Below are positions 23,113-34,890 of a stretch of 64,000 nucleotides of DNA, in pieces. Every line of letters begins with the position of its first letter. Position 1 is the first letter of the stretch. The translations under genes and the position numbers were made by a program. Source of the stretch: Plantago major (taxonomy: Eukaryota; Streptophyta; Magnoliopsida; Lamiales; Plantaginaceae); NCBI GenBank assembly GCA_026545765.1, contig CM048840.1, forward strand, positions 24,122,765 through 24,186,764, written 5' to 3'. The notes beneath the pieces are model-generated. The model saw only the letters and a program-made list of their open reading frames with translations, ran no database searches and was not told the DNA's origin.

Positions 23113-24515
23113 CAATTCACTAGATAAGGTAAAGTTAAAGCGAGAGTTAGAAAGCTCATCGAGGAGTTTTTTGGAAGTCCGCCTTTCTTCCGCATCTATC
23201 CGCTTTATGGCTTCCTCCTCATCTTTGCGTTCTTCGTCTTCTTCTTTTCCCTCATCACGTTGCTCTAGAAGTATCATCAGCCTTTCCGTTATGTTTACCA
23301 GGCTTCCTTCCACTTCTTCTACCTTCTCATTGATCCCGCAGAGCACTTCGTCCGCTCTTTCAATAAATGCTTCCACCTTGTCGTCCCTTTCCTTTTGCTT
23401 TTCCATAAACTCCCTTATCGTCTTCAGCTCCTTAATAATGAAATGGATATTTCATTCGAAAAGGGGTGTTTCCTGATGAGCTGGTGCAGTTACCCTTATA
23501 GGTGTATGGGGGTCAGAGGTCGACTCTGGTGTTGCCTAACTTCGTGCCAGGTTCGGTCTGACGGAGGAGTTCGGTTTGATGATGGTTCACCATCTTGGAT
23601 GTAGTTTGCCTCCTTTGACGGTTCCTTGTGTCCATCTTCTCCTTCGGACTCTCTCTTTGATAGCTCGGCCTCTATATCATCCAGTCTTTTTGTGATCATT
23701 TTCCATGGGACTTCCTCGACGGCACGAACCTCCTTAGATCGGACACTTCTTCCTCGTCCCTTTTGCATTGAGTTTTCGCTAAGGTTCTCACATACCTCCC
23801 AAATCCTTCTTGGGGTACGTCTAACAGGTTCCCTTGACATGCCCCGTCAATAAGTGCTTGGCTGATAGAGTTAATTCCCTTATAAAAGTTGTTGACCTTG
23901 TCGAACAGTGCGTAAGAGTTCATCGGGCACCTGTCAAGTAGATCCTTGTATCTTTCCCACGCTTCATAGAATGTTTCTCCATCTAGTTGGCTGAAGTTTT
24001 GGATTTGGCTCATCAGGTCGGATGTTTTCTTCAATGGGAAGTATCTGAGCATAAATTTATTGAAAACCTCATCCCATGTAGTCAAACTACCTGGCAGTAG
24101 TGAGATAAGCCAGTTCATCGCCTTGTCCTTAAGGCAGCTAGGGAAAACCCTCCTTCTGAGTTGACATTCCATGAGCCCGTTCAATGGTATTCCTCCAACT
24201 ATTGCGTAGAATTCTCTCATAAAGTGCATCGGGTCCTCGGTTGGATTTCCGTAGAAGTGTGGTAGTTGGTTCAGATGAGTTCCTTTCAGATCATATTCCC
24301 TCGTAATCCTCTCCAGATAGATACTCGAGGCGTGCGGTGTAAGCCTTGGCATAACATAGTCGCGCATCGGTCTGTCGTCTTCGTCCATCAATTCTACCCT
24401 TGCGTAGTTATCCCTTCTTCGGTTCTCATCTAACCTTAATCTTTCCACGACTATCCTTAGCCTTTCCTATTCCTGTTCTTCTCTTTCTCAGCTTGAATCT
24501 CAAGTCGAATATTAA
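23113..24515 (-). other. Athila-like gag, main stretch
   Basis: Fossil gag text on the minus strand from 24448 down to 23113, with the capsid phrases listed for the parent element and, further on, E and R-rich text with KQKERDDKVEAF and EEDEERKDEEEA that has coiled-coil character. It is bounded on the right by the small CACTA (24516-25710) and on the left by the large CACTA (17066-23109). Confidence 0.85.
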
Positions 24516-25710
24516 CACTAAAAGCCTCCCGATTCGTCGCTAAGGATTTAGCGACGGATAGGACGCCCGTCTCTAAAATGGGCGTCGCAAAGCTTTTAGA
24601 GACGGATAAACAATCCGTCTCTAATTAGCGACGGTTAATTCCGTTGACTAAGCTGGGTATATTAGGATTTAGCGACGGATAACTATCCGTCGCTAAAAAT
24701 TATTATTATTTTTTAAAATCTGCAATTTTATATCGAAATTTTTTTTAAATTGAAAATTTTATACGAATATTCAATACGGACAAAACGACAATTTTGTTCA
24801 ATACGGATAAACCGACAATTTTGTTCAATACGGATAAACTGACAATTTCATACGAATATTCAATACGGATAAAACGACAACTATATACAAATATACAATA
24901 CGGATAAACCGACAATACAATTAATCGAAAATTTCATACAATATTCAATATTCATTATTCAATAATACAATATACAACATTTAATAATTAATACAATGAA
25001 GAAATTACAAAATTAATAAGAAAAAATTAAAAAAAACTAGATCTTGATCTTGTTGCATCTTGGACGTCGGATCTGGTCGGAGGAAGGAGTGGACGGTGGT
25101 GGTGGTGGTGGTGGTGGACGGCGGGTGGTGGAGGCAGTGGTGGTGTTGAAGGGTAGTGGTGGTGGAGGAGAGGTGTGCGGGTGGTGGTGGAGGACGGGTA
25201 GTGGTGGTGGAGGTGGAAGGCGGGCGGTGGTGGAGGAGAGGGAGGCAGTGGTGGTGGAGGTGGAAGGCGGGTGGTGGTGGAGGAGATGAACGCGGGTGGT
25301 GGAAGGAGAGGTGGTGGAGGAAGGGAGATGGTGGTGGTGGAGGAAGAGGGAGGAAGATGATGGTGGAAGAATGATGGTGGAAGAGGGAGGAAGATGATGA
25401 AGCAGATCTAGATCTGGTGGTGGGTATATTAAGGTTTTAGCGACGGCTAGATCTATCCGTCGCTAAATTTTCTTTCTTTCTTTTTTAATTTTTGGGTCAA
25501 CTTAATTAGAGACGGATAAATTTATCCGTCACTAAAAGTGACGGATAAATTTATCCGTCTCTAATTAGCCACGGATAGTTAATCCGTCCCTATTTAGAGA
25601 CGGATTGAGCAAATTGCTCAACCCGTCTCTAATCCGTCGTAAAAGTAGCGATTCGTCGCTATTTAATCCGTCGCTAAATTCCGTCTCTAAAACAGGAAAT
25701 TCTTGTAGTG
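24516..25710. mobile_element. small non-autonomous CACTA element with GCGACGGATA subterminal repeats
   Basis: The right end is CACTACAAGAATTTCC in reverse complement; the left end CACTAAAAGCC is more worn. A 3-bp duplication TAA flanks it (24513-24515, 25711-25713). Both subterminal zones (24530-24700, 25435-25690) are packed with GCGACGGATA, TATCCGTCGC and related words. The centre holds a tandem repeat of about 31 bp (24772-24905, unit with CAATACGGATAAACCGACAA) and a long GGT/GGA tract (25093-25375). No transposase text. It lies in Athila gag and is a sister of 38845-40039. Confidence 0.93.
25093..25375 (+). repeat. GGTGGTGGA low-complexity tract
   Basis: Nearly pure G, T and A on the plus strand, made of GGTGGT, GGTGGA and GGAGGA words. 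Two overlapping glycine- and tryptophan-rich open frames here are composition artefacts. Many G runs could form G-quadruplexes. Confidence 0.9.
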
Positions 25711-26192
25711 TAAGCAGTTGTTCAAGTTCAAAAGCGGCGACATTCCCAGATGGATTGTCGTTGCTGTTTTCCTCTCCACTCATGTTGTTGGATGATTCCA
25801 TTGCGGTGGTAAATAGTCTTCGCTTTTCAAGCTTATCTATGTCGTCTTTAAACGGTACTACTGGTGTTCCCGCGCTTCTCCTGCCTTGCATAAAGACTAA
25901 CAAACAAACCTTTGCAGATACGAATAGGAAATACTAGAAAGATAATAAACATCTAAAGTTACTTGTTCTTGGATTTTTGATCGGAAAGTAAACTAATACA
26001 GAAGAGAAAATATTTTTGGATTTTTTGCTGTGGAGATCGATTCGCACAGGTTTTATGATTTTTTTGGGTTTATGTTATACGAATTTAAAATACAGTGCAT
26101 AAATTAAAAAAGCGAAAGAAAGATTTCAACTTATCTCGGACGATCGAAACTTGCTTGAGCGGTCAAGTGTCGCCGGCAGCGGCGCCAAATTT
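25711..26192 (-). other. Athila-like 5' leader and gag N-terminus
   Basis: 25711-25903 on the minus strand is the N-terminal gag part (MLVFMQGRRSAGTPVVPFKD, then an S, N and E-rich stretch). 25904-26192 is leader. The primer site 26170-26187 reads TGGCGCCGCTGCCGGCGA on the minus strand, close to the aspartate-type site used by Athila and Tat elements. Five bases separate it from the LTR. Confidence 0.8.
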
Positions 26193-27597
26193 TGATTTGC
26201 ACTCAGAGATTTCGTTTTTCGTTGTAGAACCTGTAATCCCTAAATACAATCAAGATTAAATTTATAAGTCGGAAGTCCTCAAATCCACAGCTTATAGCGG
26301 AAAGTTAACTCAGGATGTCGTTCTCCACGGACACTTAGCATAGAAACAAGCAAATAACGTTTGTAAATTTTATGCAGAAAAGTAAACAGGTTGATCGCAG
26401 ACAGTTAATTAGATCGCAGTAAACTCTAATTTCTTTGTTGTAGATCGATAATGGGAAAGTTGTAAAGGATCCCCGACCTCCCTCTGTTATGCTACTCCCA
26501 ACTACTTAGAATCAAACAACGTACTAGCCGTCTACAGGAAGCAAAGAAACATGCCAAAAGGATTAAGTCGTAGTTAATCCAGACACCTTCACTTATAACA
26601 ATAATGTGTTGTGTCACTCAACACACTATCTCATCACGTTTTCAGACAAACCACATAAGATAATATAAAGTCCGTTACCAAGTCGCAGTTAGTAAGGATT
26701 TTCCACGTAGAGAGTCGGACGAATAAAGAACAAGTACAAAATTACGTTTTAAAACGAATTCATTAATATATCACGGTATATAAAGAAGTAGCAAAAGCAG
26801 AGTTTCGGTGGTTCGCCTTTACAAGAGAAAGCTAGCTATTCATGGCAATAAACACAAACAGAAATCGACTAGGAAGAAGAAAAGAAAAAGCAAAGGAGGC
26901 TTAGTATTTGATGTCTTCGTACTGCTTCTAGGGTTTCCTCCTTCTGGGTGCCTGACGGCCAGCGATTTTGGGGTTTCACTTCCCCGAGGACTGGTTCTCT
27001 CTTTCGAGAGCTTTCTTTATGAGCGGTGTAGAATTATGATACCCCTGAGGTCATTTATAGTTGAAATTTCGTGCTCTGGCCGTCATTGATCAATAAGGAA
27101 GGTTTAGGAAGGCGGGCCTTAGCCTGACAGACCAGGAAACAGACCCTGAGACAAACCGACCCTTCACTGCGGTCGCCTGGTGACCGCAGAGAACCCTTCT
27201 GCTGTCCCCTGGTGGCCGCCAAGTGCGACTTCTACAGATTCGAATATGTTTTCTTCGTTCTTCAATTCCGGGGCTTCGTAACTTTGTTTTCTCGAAAAGT
27301 GGTCTTCTACAAAGTTGTTGCATCTTCAATTATCTTCGCATTGGTTGGTCGCATGACATGTTTTAACTCCTCGAATTCCGTGCAACGGTCAATCCGGCGT
27401 ATTCGCTTAACTTTCTCGATTTCGCACAATTATGTCGTTTTCGTGCCTGAAATCGTGCAATTCCTCAAAAACGCGATCATGACCTACAAAATACACACAA
27501 AGTTGGTAATTGACCATAAAACGATATAAATATTGAATCTAAGGCAAAAAAACGATGGTTTAAAAGCATGCTATATCGCACATTTCATTGTCACATC
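26193..27597 (-). repeat. Athila-like 5' LTR
   Basis: On the minus strand it starts TGATGTGACAATG at 27597 and ends GTGCAAATCA at 26193, giving matched TGAT...ATCA ends and 1405 bp. The right edge is inferred from these ends only, since no partner LTR is in the window. The base flanking the outer edge is GTCTG. Confidence 0.7.
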
Positions 27598-29521
27598 AGT
27601 CTGTCAACAAGATTCTTGAAAATATCAATTTGATTAATTTGGTTTAACATTCATTCATACAGGCCAAGAATTTTTTTTGGGTTATCCGTGTCCTAAATTG
27701 TAATCAACATATATGGTGGCACTATAATAGAGTGCTACCGAGAACGCTCTCTTCCAACCGTTTACAAGTGAGTGAGGCTTTTTCTGCAGGGCCATGATCA
27801 GGTCTTGGATACCTCATACGGAGCATATATTTGTAAGAAACTTTATACAAGGCCTAGCATCACATGTGGCAGGTAAATTAGCTAACAAACTTTTTCATGA
27901 TAAGGAACATTGCTAATCTTGTTTTGGTGCAGAGATTTGTTCATTTGAGTTAAATTACTCTGAACCTAATGGGAATTTATGTTGTTTTACCTTTGGATCG
28001 TATAGTCGTTTCAGTTTGTCATAAGCTAACTTTTTTTTGTTTTTCGATCTAAAATTGTTAAGTCTGTTGTGCTGGTGCACCTGTCATCTAGAAAAAATTT
28101 GCCTCCAATAATTAATACATTGTTGAAATCCAGGTTTATTAAAGTGATGTGTTTGTATGCTGGAAAGTATTAATTAGGTGTACATGAAAGTCCTGCTAGG
28201 CATTATTGGCTGGGTTGAAGAAATGGCCTTGCTACCAAGCTCGAGAAGTCCATGAAGTAAATGGAGGAGAGAGAGAGAGAGAATAGGGCAAAGAAAATCA
28301 GGGGCGTAAAGAAGACTAAGGCGGCAGATGATGCGAATGCTGGAAACTGGAAAGGATACTTAAAAACCTTTTATCCTCTTATGGTTTTAATGTGATGCAA
28401 ATAGCGAACACTTTTACCTTGCATGTGATTATTTGCGTACCCCCATTGTATGGGAAAGTAGGAGCTTGGTCTTTTGAGAGTCATGTTTCGATTCTTGAAT
28501 GATGTTCGTTGTCTGCTGCAAAACTGACTGAGCTACAAAGCCTCGAACCACATATCATTTTAGCTAAATAATGGCAGCGCTCATTCATCAATTCATACAA
28601 ATAGAATCAACATGAAACTGTGAATTAAGTAGAATATAATGCGTGTTACTCTATTGCTAGTAAAGATATATTAGAAAAAGATGTGAAATTCTGATGGAAT
28701 ATTAAAATAGTAGCATTCACATTATATTCATTAAAGGTATGCATAAATGTATTAAAAACTCATATTTCTTTGCGAATATTGTTTTATATGTATAACATAT
28801 ACATATTTAGATTTCTCCAAAACTTGTATTCTAGCTACTTTAATGATAAAAAGTGTTACGGACCATTTAAGATGTGAAATGATGTATATATTTTGATACG
28901 AATGAATTATGTAAAAAGGAAATAACATAGTGTAATTGTCCTAGGGAACCATCCTTATAAAATAACTGAAATCGATCGACATAAACATTACAATTATTTC
29001 TAGAAAGATAAGAAGTTTCTATTAAAAATATGTTGGTTCTGGTTGTTTTTCCTCCACAAACATGCCATTAAAAATAATAATATAAATAATATATTATACA
29101 AATCACAATGTAAAGTCTCAATAAGAGTGAGTAACAAACTTAACAACACTTACATCCATCTTTTACTTGAAATAAGACATTGTACACATAATATGAATTC
29201 ATATTTAATCCTGGACGAGACAATAGTCTCACCACTCCCCTTAAACACAATTTACCCATCTTTCTAGGCTTCAGACCTACTTAAGCAATTTGCACCCAAG
29301 GTACAACGCCAAATCTCACAACTAATTTTGAATGCAACAAAATTGGTTCCTTCGAACTTTTCAAATGTTAGAACTCTCTTGATTATCCAAGTGTATGTGT
29401 ACTATGCAAATCTATACATAATGAAATGAGAATGATGATGCCAGTGTATGAGAAGGAGAGGAGAAGATTGAGTGTTCCAAATGATGGAGAACCACATTTT
29501 TATTGCTAAGAATAGTTGTCT
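27598..29521. other. AT-rich stretch without a clear gene; two weak exon-like patches
   Basis: At 27790-27871 a short segment is bounded by TTTTCTGCAG and GTAAAT and reads GHDQVLDTSYGAYICKKLYT, so it could be an 82-bp exon. At 28264-28395 a lysine-rich frame (RAKKIRGVKKTKAADDANAG) follows a GA microsatellite and could be a last exon. I recognise neither and see no linked gene. The rest shows only AT-rich non-coding DNA. Confidence 0.25.
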
Positions 29522-30230
29522 CAAAAGGGGACTGATATATACAAATAAGCCCCACCTAGGAACCAATGTACTTAAGCGACTTCACCTTCTCTTCCAGAAG
29601 AGACCGCGCCTCACAACAAAGACATAAAGACTGCCCCTCAGCGTCAGAGACAGGAAGACTCCCGTGCTTAGACAAGGAAAACCGACCTACTTTATTAACA
29701 CAACAAGAACTCAACACTAATCGAGTCGGAATGACCCTACCCAAACAGGTCTGGTTGTCCTCCCTATTGGAGGAAAACATCAATGAGGAGAAAAGATCCA
29801 AGTTGCCGAGACCGACTCTGGGAGGACCGACCTCCTGTAGTCCGACACAACCGTGTAGTCCAAACGCGTCACCTTACTCCGGAAACACGTGTCAAGAGCC
29901 GATAGGTGCGACAAGACTTCGGGTAACCAGAGATTTGTCCCCCATAGCTCTCCCTATAAATAAGAGCGCATTTACTCCTCATTAAGATATCTCACCAACT
30001 TACAATATTCTACTGTATAGGTCTACTCAGACTCGTACTACCGACGAACACTTGAATCAAAGCCCAGTTTTGTCTAAAGGAAAACCATAAAAAAGGGGTC
30101 TAACCCCTTACCTCATTTTGCAGGTGGATCTTACTCGAAGAATTAAGTATAATTGTTAACCTCTCCTAAGCTAGGAAGTGTTTATTACTAAGCTAAAGGA
30201 CTTGACGATTTTTATACCGCACAGACCACA
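29522..30230 (+). mobile_element. candidate LTR of a retrotransposon (solo or 3' LTR)
   Basis: A short purine run AAAAGGGGA (29523-29531) is followed by TGATATATAC, which would fit a polypurine tract plus LTR start. A clear TATA box, CCCTATAAATAAGAG, sits at 29951-29965, with an AT-poor region upstream as in LTR promoters. The right end near 30230 (ACAGACCACA) is a guess, and no partner or target duplication is seen. A fossil at best. Confidence 0.4.
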
Positions 30231-31615
30231 ATTAAAAATATTAAAGCCACCATTACGCCTCATTGGTGGTGGAAGACCATGAATTACAAATTTGACATAT
30301 AATTTTTATGTTTGTTATACAAATTTATTAGGGCAAGATTTGGCAACCGTACATGGAAAAACTTGAGGGCAGACATGTGATTGGTCACTTTATGTGGTAA
30401 TTGTTGGACTGAGCATGAGGATGCCATTTTTTTTACAGACAAATTGGACTATAATATTGTATTGCGTATGGCATAGATGATTCTTCATAAAAATGTTGTC
30501 CAAACTTTGACATAAAGTAACCAGACAACTCCTTAATCTAGATGCCATCGGGCTAGAATGTTGATATGATCCCAGATCCAATCCAATTAGTGAAGCCCAA
30601 TTAATTATAGGGTAGTAGCTGTCGCTACTTCCTGGGGTTACTTCGACAAACTTCGTTGTCTAGTTGAGTGGGTTTGGACTTTGGAGTTGGATTTGGATTT
30701 GGAGTTGGATAAAGTCTTGATTTACGCACACCTCACATGCTAGAGATCTTTTTTACATACATAAAGTATATAGAGATACGATTTTAAAGAACTTATCTAA
30801 ACACGGATACATGTTGTTAATAAAAATATTTATATTGTTAATTAAAGCGTCTATATTGTTAACATTGATGTTTTTTCATACTCAAAAATACGCATTTTGT
30901 TAATAATAGGAGATGTTTTGATTAACAACGTTGATTTTTTTATTAACAACTTAAGTCTGTCTTTTAATAAATTATTTAGAGACCGTCTCTCTCAGTAGAC
31001 TTATTGAAAATTGTAAAAAAAACTTGTCCATTAACTTTGAAAATTACTATTTTATCCTAGAGCAAGTCTCCTAAGAGACGGTTTTATGGAGAGACTAAAA
31101 CAGACGGACAAACATTACAGTTATATCTAAAAACATTAGAGGTTTGACTGAGAACATCGGTGGTATACATATACGTAAAAAATGATATAATATGTTTACT
31201 CATAAAACATTACTGATATTGTTTAAAACATTATACATATACTTAAGAACATCAATCCGTCTCTGAGGTCACTCACTAATACATATCTCTTCCAAGACTT
31301 TTGTATTTATCCTAAACAATCCGCATTATATATTCTTAGGCCTAAGCATTTTCATCTTAATTTCTTGTTCATACCTCACAATCCTAAGTAATTTCGATCC
31401 AGGATGGTTTTATTATCTCGCACCCCCTACCTCCGACCTCTACCCCACCCCCGACTGGAGCTCCGGTAAGGAACCTCCATCAATTGGACCATTGTTAAGT
31501 ATTCATAGTATCATGCATTCTAATTTTTAAACCGCAAACCCTTGAAAAGAGACTTAGAGAGACCTTGGGGTAAATGGTACAAATGGACCAAAACTTTGGG
31601 CCGGGTTTAGCATAT
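30231..31615. other. no gene; two miniature-element-like segments
   Basis: About 30720-31000 resembles 32719-32965: both carry TTGTTAATAACA-like words repeated several times and a GAGACCGTCTCT/GAGACGGTCT end. 31063-31290 carries AGTCTCCTAAGAGACGG on the left and CCGTCTCTGAGGTCACTCA on the right. These look like worn MITE relatives. Nothing else is recognised. Confidence 0.4.
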
Positions 31616-32159
31616 GCAGTCTCACGTTTTGATAGGCTGTCGCGTTTAGTTTGAAAATTTCATTTTACTGGAATATTTGACTTAATTTGCTGATATGGCG
31701 CTTAGTTAACTAAATAGATTCCAGTTATTATATCCACGTCAGCTCCTACAAAAAAAATAATTTTTTGAATAATAAAAAAGTTTTAGGATAAAAAAACAGA
31801 GCTATCATATATATTAAGCTGGCAAAACAAAATTCTCAAAACACTTGGAGCAAAAATATACTCCATAAAAACACTCAAATATAACATACAAGTACATTCT
31901 TTACATTGTCCGGGTGTTTTTATTTTGCTCCCAAATGTTTTGAGATTTTTTTTCTAGCTTAATTTATAGTACTATGTTCTACTTTTTCTCCTAAAATTAA
32001 TTTTCCTCTTTTCTTTTTTAATTTTTGGCGGGAGTTGACATGGATGTGATGACATGTGTTTGTCTAGTGAACTAAGCGCCACGTCATCAAATTAAGGCAA
32101 AAATCCCAATAAATGAAACTTTAGGACTAAAAGATATCCGCACACATTGTCCTCACTGC
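31616..32159. mobile_element. inverted-repeat element, about 95-bp arms
   Basis: The left arm (31616-31712) and right arm (32064-32159) are imperfect reverse complements; both run from GCAGT through a TTTCATT word and TTAATTTG to TGGCGCTTAGTT. The middle is AT-rich and non-coding. I find no secure target duplication, so superfamily is open (a MULE- or hAT-type miniature would fit). Confidence 0.7.
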
Positions 32160-32403
32160 AAGAAACGGTAGATTTTCTAATGGCCACCCATCATAAGATT
32201 GCTTCCAGTAAAGACGCTTAAGCCCAGCTTATTTGAGTCTCGAAGAAAGACACCTCATTAGTATGAGGCGTTCTCATCCCTTTAAATTCTTCAAATTTTT
32301 GAAATGTGACAATTAATATATATTTAAATGTTTAACTTAGGATTAATTTATAATAATTAATTAATAAGTGCTGAAGTATAAAGGTATGTCCAGGGACGCG
32401 AAA

Positions 32404-33186
32404 GGGTTTGTTCGATCCTAGGGGTAAGAGCATTACTCTCACCTCTCCATGATAATGACACGTGTGTGTCCTTTATGTATATCATCCAACAGTTAAAAAT
32501 TGGATGTATCTTCTTACATTTCAGTCCTTTTGTATTGAGTTTTTATAATGTCATTTACAACTTAGTCCTTCACTTTCTTTCCACATTACCATTCCAAATG
32601 AAAAGGTTATAAACTTACATAGTGTATGTTCATGCCTGCTACGATTTTACTTTACATTTTCAAGTTTTATAAATTGTTTCTTCACAAAATATTGTTGTTG
32701 TTGAAGTTTAATGAATGAGTAAGTATCCTGAGAGACGGTCTTTAGATACTTTACCTAGAGACAGATCTATATTATTAAGAAAATGATTATTAATTAAAAC
32801 ACCTATGTTCTCAACATTTTTTTTCTTCATATTATAACAAGACCTATTTTGTTAACAACATAGACATTTTGATTAATAACATAGATAGTTCTATTGATAA
32901 CACAGGTTGTCTCTAGATAATTAAGTTATCTAGAGACAGTCTCTTATGAGACTTTGTGTTAATGAATATGAATAAATAATAAAAAAGCTTTTTTTAGTGG
33001 CTATTAAAGGAGGGGATATAAATGATAAATCATGGAAAAATACGAAGATAATAAATCAAGAAGAGTAGTGAATTTTAATTTGTTTGCCAATTTTTGTATG
33101 TGTTTTATTAACTAGACTTCCATAAAAGGAATGCATGCATGTATAGTTTAGCCGCACGGAAGGCATATTATTATTATTATTTATTA

Positions 33187-33218
<32 letters not shown>

Positions 33219-33793
33219 TACTTAATATTTTTATTATTACTACTATTTTTACGAGTGAGTATTATGGATATCCAAATATTATACTACATACATATTTTAT
33301 AGTAGTAAGTACTATAGGTATTTGCTTTATATGGGTTTAAAAAAAAATAATTAAAAGAATATTTGTGTAAGGTATTATGTTGATAAATTCGTAATTGAGT
33401 GATAAGGTATGAAATGAAGAAAGTATATAACGAAACGCCAAATAAAGAATGTCACTAAGAAGTTTTTAATGGAACATGGGGATTGTTATTATAGTGTGGT
33501 ATATATTTAAATAAAATATATATACAATATCCTATAAGAATTTGTATTATTTTTATGTGTTTCTATTTTGTTCAAAAAAATTATGACATGTACTATTGAA
33601 CATAAAGGAACTGTAAGTAGAGTTAATTAGCAAAATGAATTGCTTTTTCAAAAACTTTGTACTAAAAGGTCTAAGGATGTAAAATTAATGTTCACTATTT
33701 AAATTTACTAGAGAATAAAAGGTAAGAAGAGATGCATGTCATAATCATACAGAGGTGAGAGCAATACTCTCAACCCTAGGATAGAACAGACCC
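32404..33793. mobile_element. inverted-repeat element of about 1.4 kb with a nested miniature
   Basis: 32404-32460 and 33737-33793 are imperfect reverse complements of about 57 bp (GGGTTTGTTCGATCCTAG against GGGTCTGTTCTATCCTAG, ending GATAATGACA against GATTATGACA). Between them lie AT-rich non-coding DNA, an ATT microsatellite (33165-33220) and the smaller element 32719-32965. No transposase. Target duplication not resolved. Confidence 0.7.
32719..32965. mobile_element. miniature inverted-repeat element
   Basis: The left end GTATCCTGAGAGACGGTCTTTAGATA and right end (reverse complement GTCTCATAAGAGACTGTCTCTAGATA) match over about 40 bp. The core repeats GTTAACAACATAGACATTTTG-like words. It is nested in 32404-33793 and related to 30720-31000. 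Confidence 0.6.
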
Positions 33794-34829
33794 GAAATCA
33801 TTAATATGTGCCTTGATTAGTCAACACGCATATGGTGGTACGTAATGTAAAAAAGTTATTCACATAAATGGTGATGCTAATTAAAAACGTAATTCTTTGA
33901 TTAGGTAAACAGAACTTCCTAATTCCGCTACTATCATAATCAATTCATCATGCATTAATATTATTTCATCAATCAATTTTTACATGTTGAGTTAGATCAT
34001 CTCCATACCATTCTTTAAACAACAAAAACTTATATATATAACTCTACAATAAAGGTTTACAAACGAGCATAAAATGCGAAATCCCAAACTTAAACATTAA
34101 AAACTACTTTCAGAATTAATCAATTATTTTTACGGCTGTGTTTAACAAAATTTGATGGTAATACTAATTGATAATGTCAATTTTGGTATCTATTCTATAC
34201 ATTAAAAGAAAAACATTTGAAGCATTCTCATGCATTATACATCATCAATTATGTGGAAATGTGAAAGATTTTGATTGGTTATTACAATTTTAAATTTGGT
34301 ATGTTGGATGTGGAACATTTTAAGTTGTTAAGATGTAGTGCACCATATAACTCCCATTATTTATTTTTAGTATGTTGACTCAATACATAATTATTATTTA
34401 ATCTCATATATATTTATTTATAAAATTCCAAAAAATATTTTAAACATATATATAGATTCACCGCATGACATTTAATCCATAGACATCAAACTTGAATATT
34501 TTATTAATTAATTAAAGTATTTATTTATTAAAATATTATTTTTATTAAATAACATAAATTGAAATAATGAAAATTTAAAAATAGAGCATTTATTAAATAC
34601 TCAATACTTCTCCAGTTATCAAAGAAATCAATATTTATTTAAGTATACAATTACGAATGGATACATTAAAAATGACCAATAAAGTTATGTATTTGATTAA
34701 ATACGAACCATCATCTTATCAACATTTACATGAATTCTAACACATTTTCTACTTTTTACTCATTATTTATTCAAATATTACCTTCTACCTTATATATTTA
34801 CTACATGGAACATTTTGAATATAAATTTC

Positions 34830-34890
<61 letters not shown>

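Larger units (their letters stand above)
16935..27597 (-). mobile_element. Ty3/gypsy element, Athila/Tat-like, 5' part only, host of several insertions
   Basis: Base layer of the nest. On the minus strand: LTR 26193-27597, primer site 26170-26187, leader, then gag in three separated stretches (25711-25903, 23113-24515, 16935-17065) divided by two CACTA elements. Gag phrases include HLNQLPHFYGNPTEDP, SLLPGSLTTWDEVFNKF and GETFYEAWERYKDLLDRCP, matching the retrotransposon gag family of Athila/Tat elements. Pol and the 3' LTR are not in the window. Fossil and clearly not whole. Only one LTR is visible, so LTR dating is not possible here, but it is older than all its insertions. Confidence 0.85.

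Noticed and set aside
25044-25374. Glycine- and tryptophan-rich open frames
   Set aside because: Produced by the GGTGGTGGA tract of a non-autonomous CACTA; no conserved domain or start context. The same holds for 39426-39796.
29566-29985. 139-residue plus-strand frame
   Set aside because: Lies in the upstream part of an LTR-like promoter region, with no domain and no splice support.
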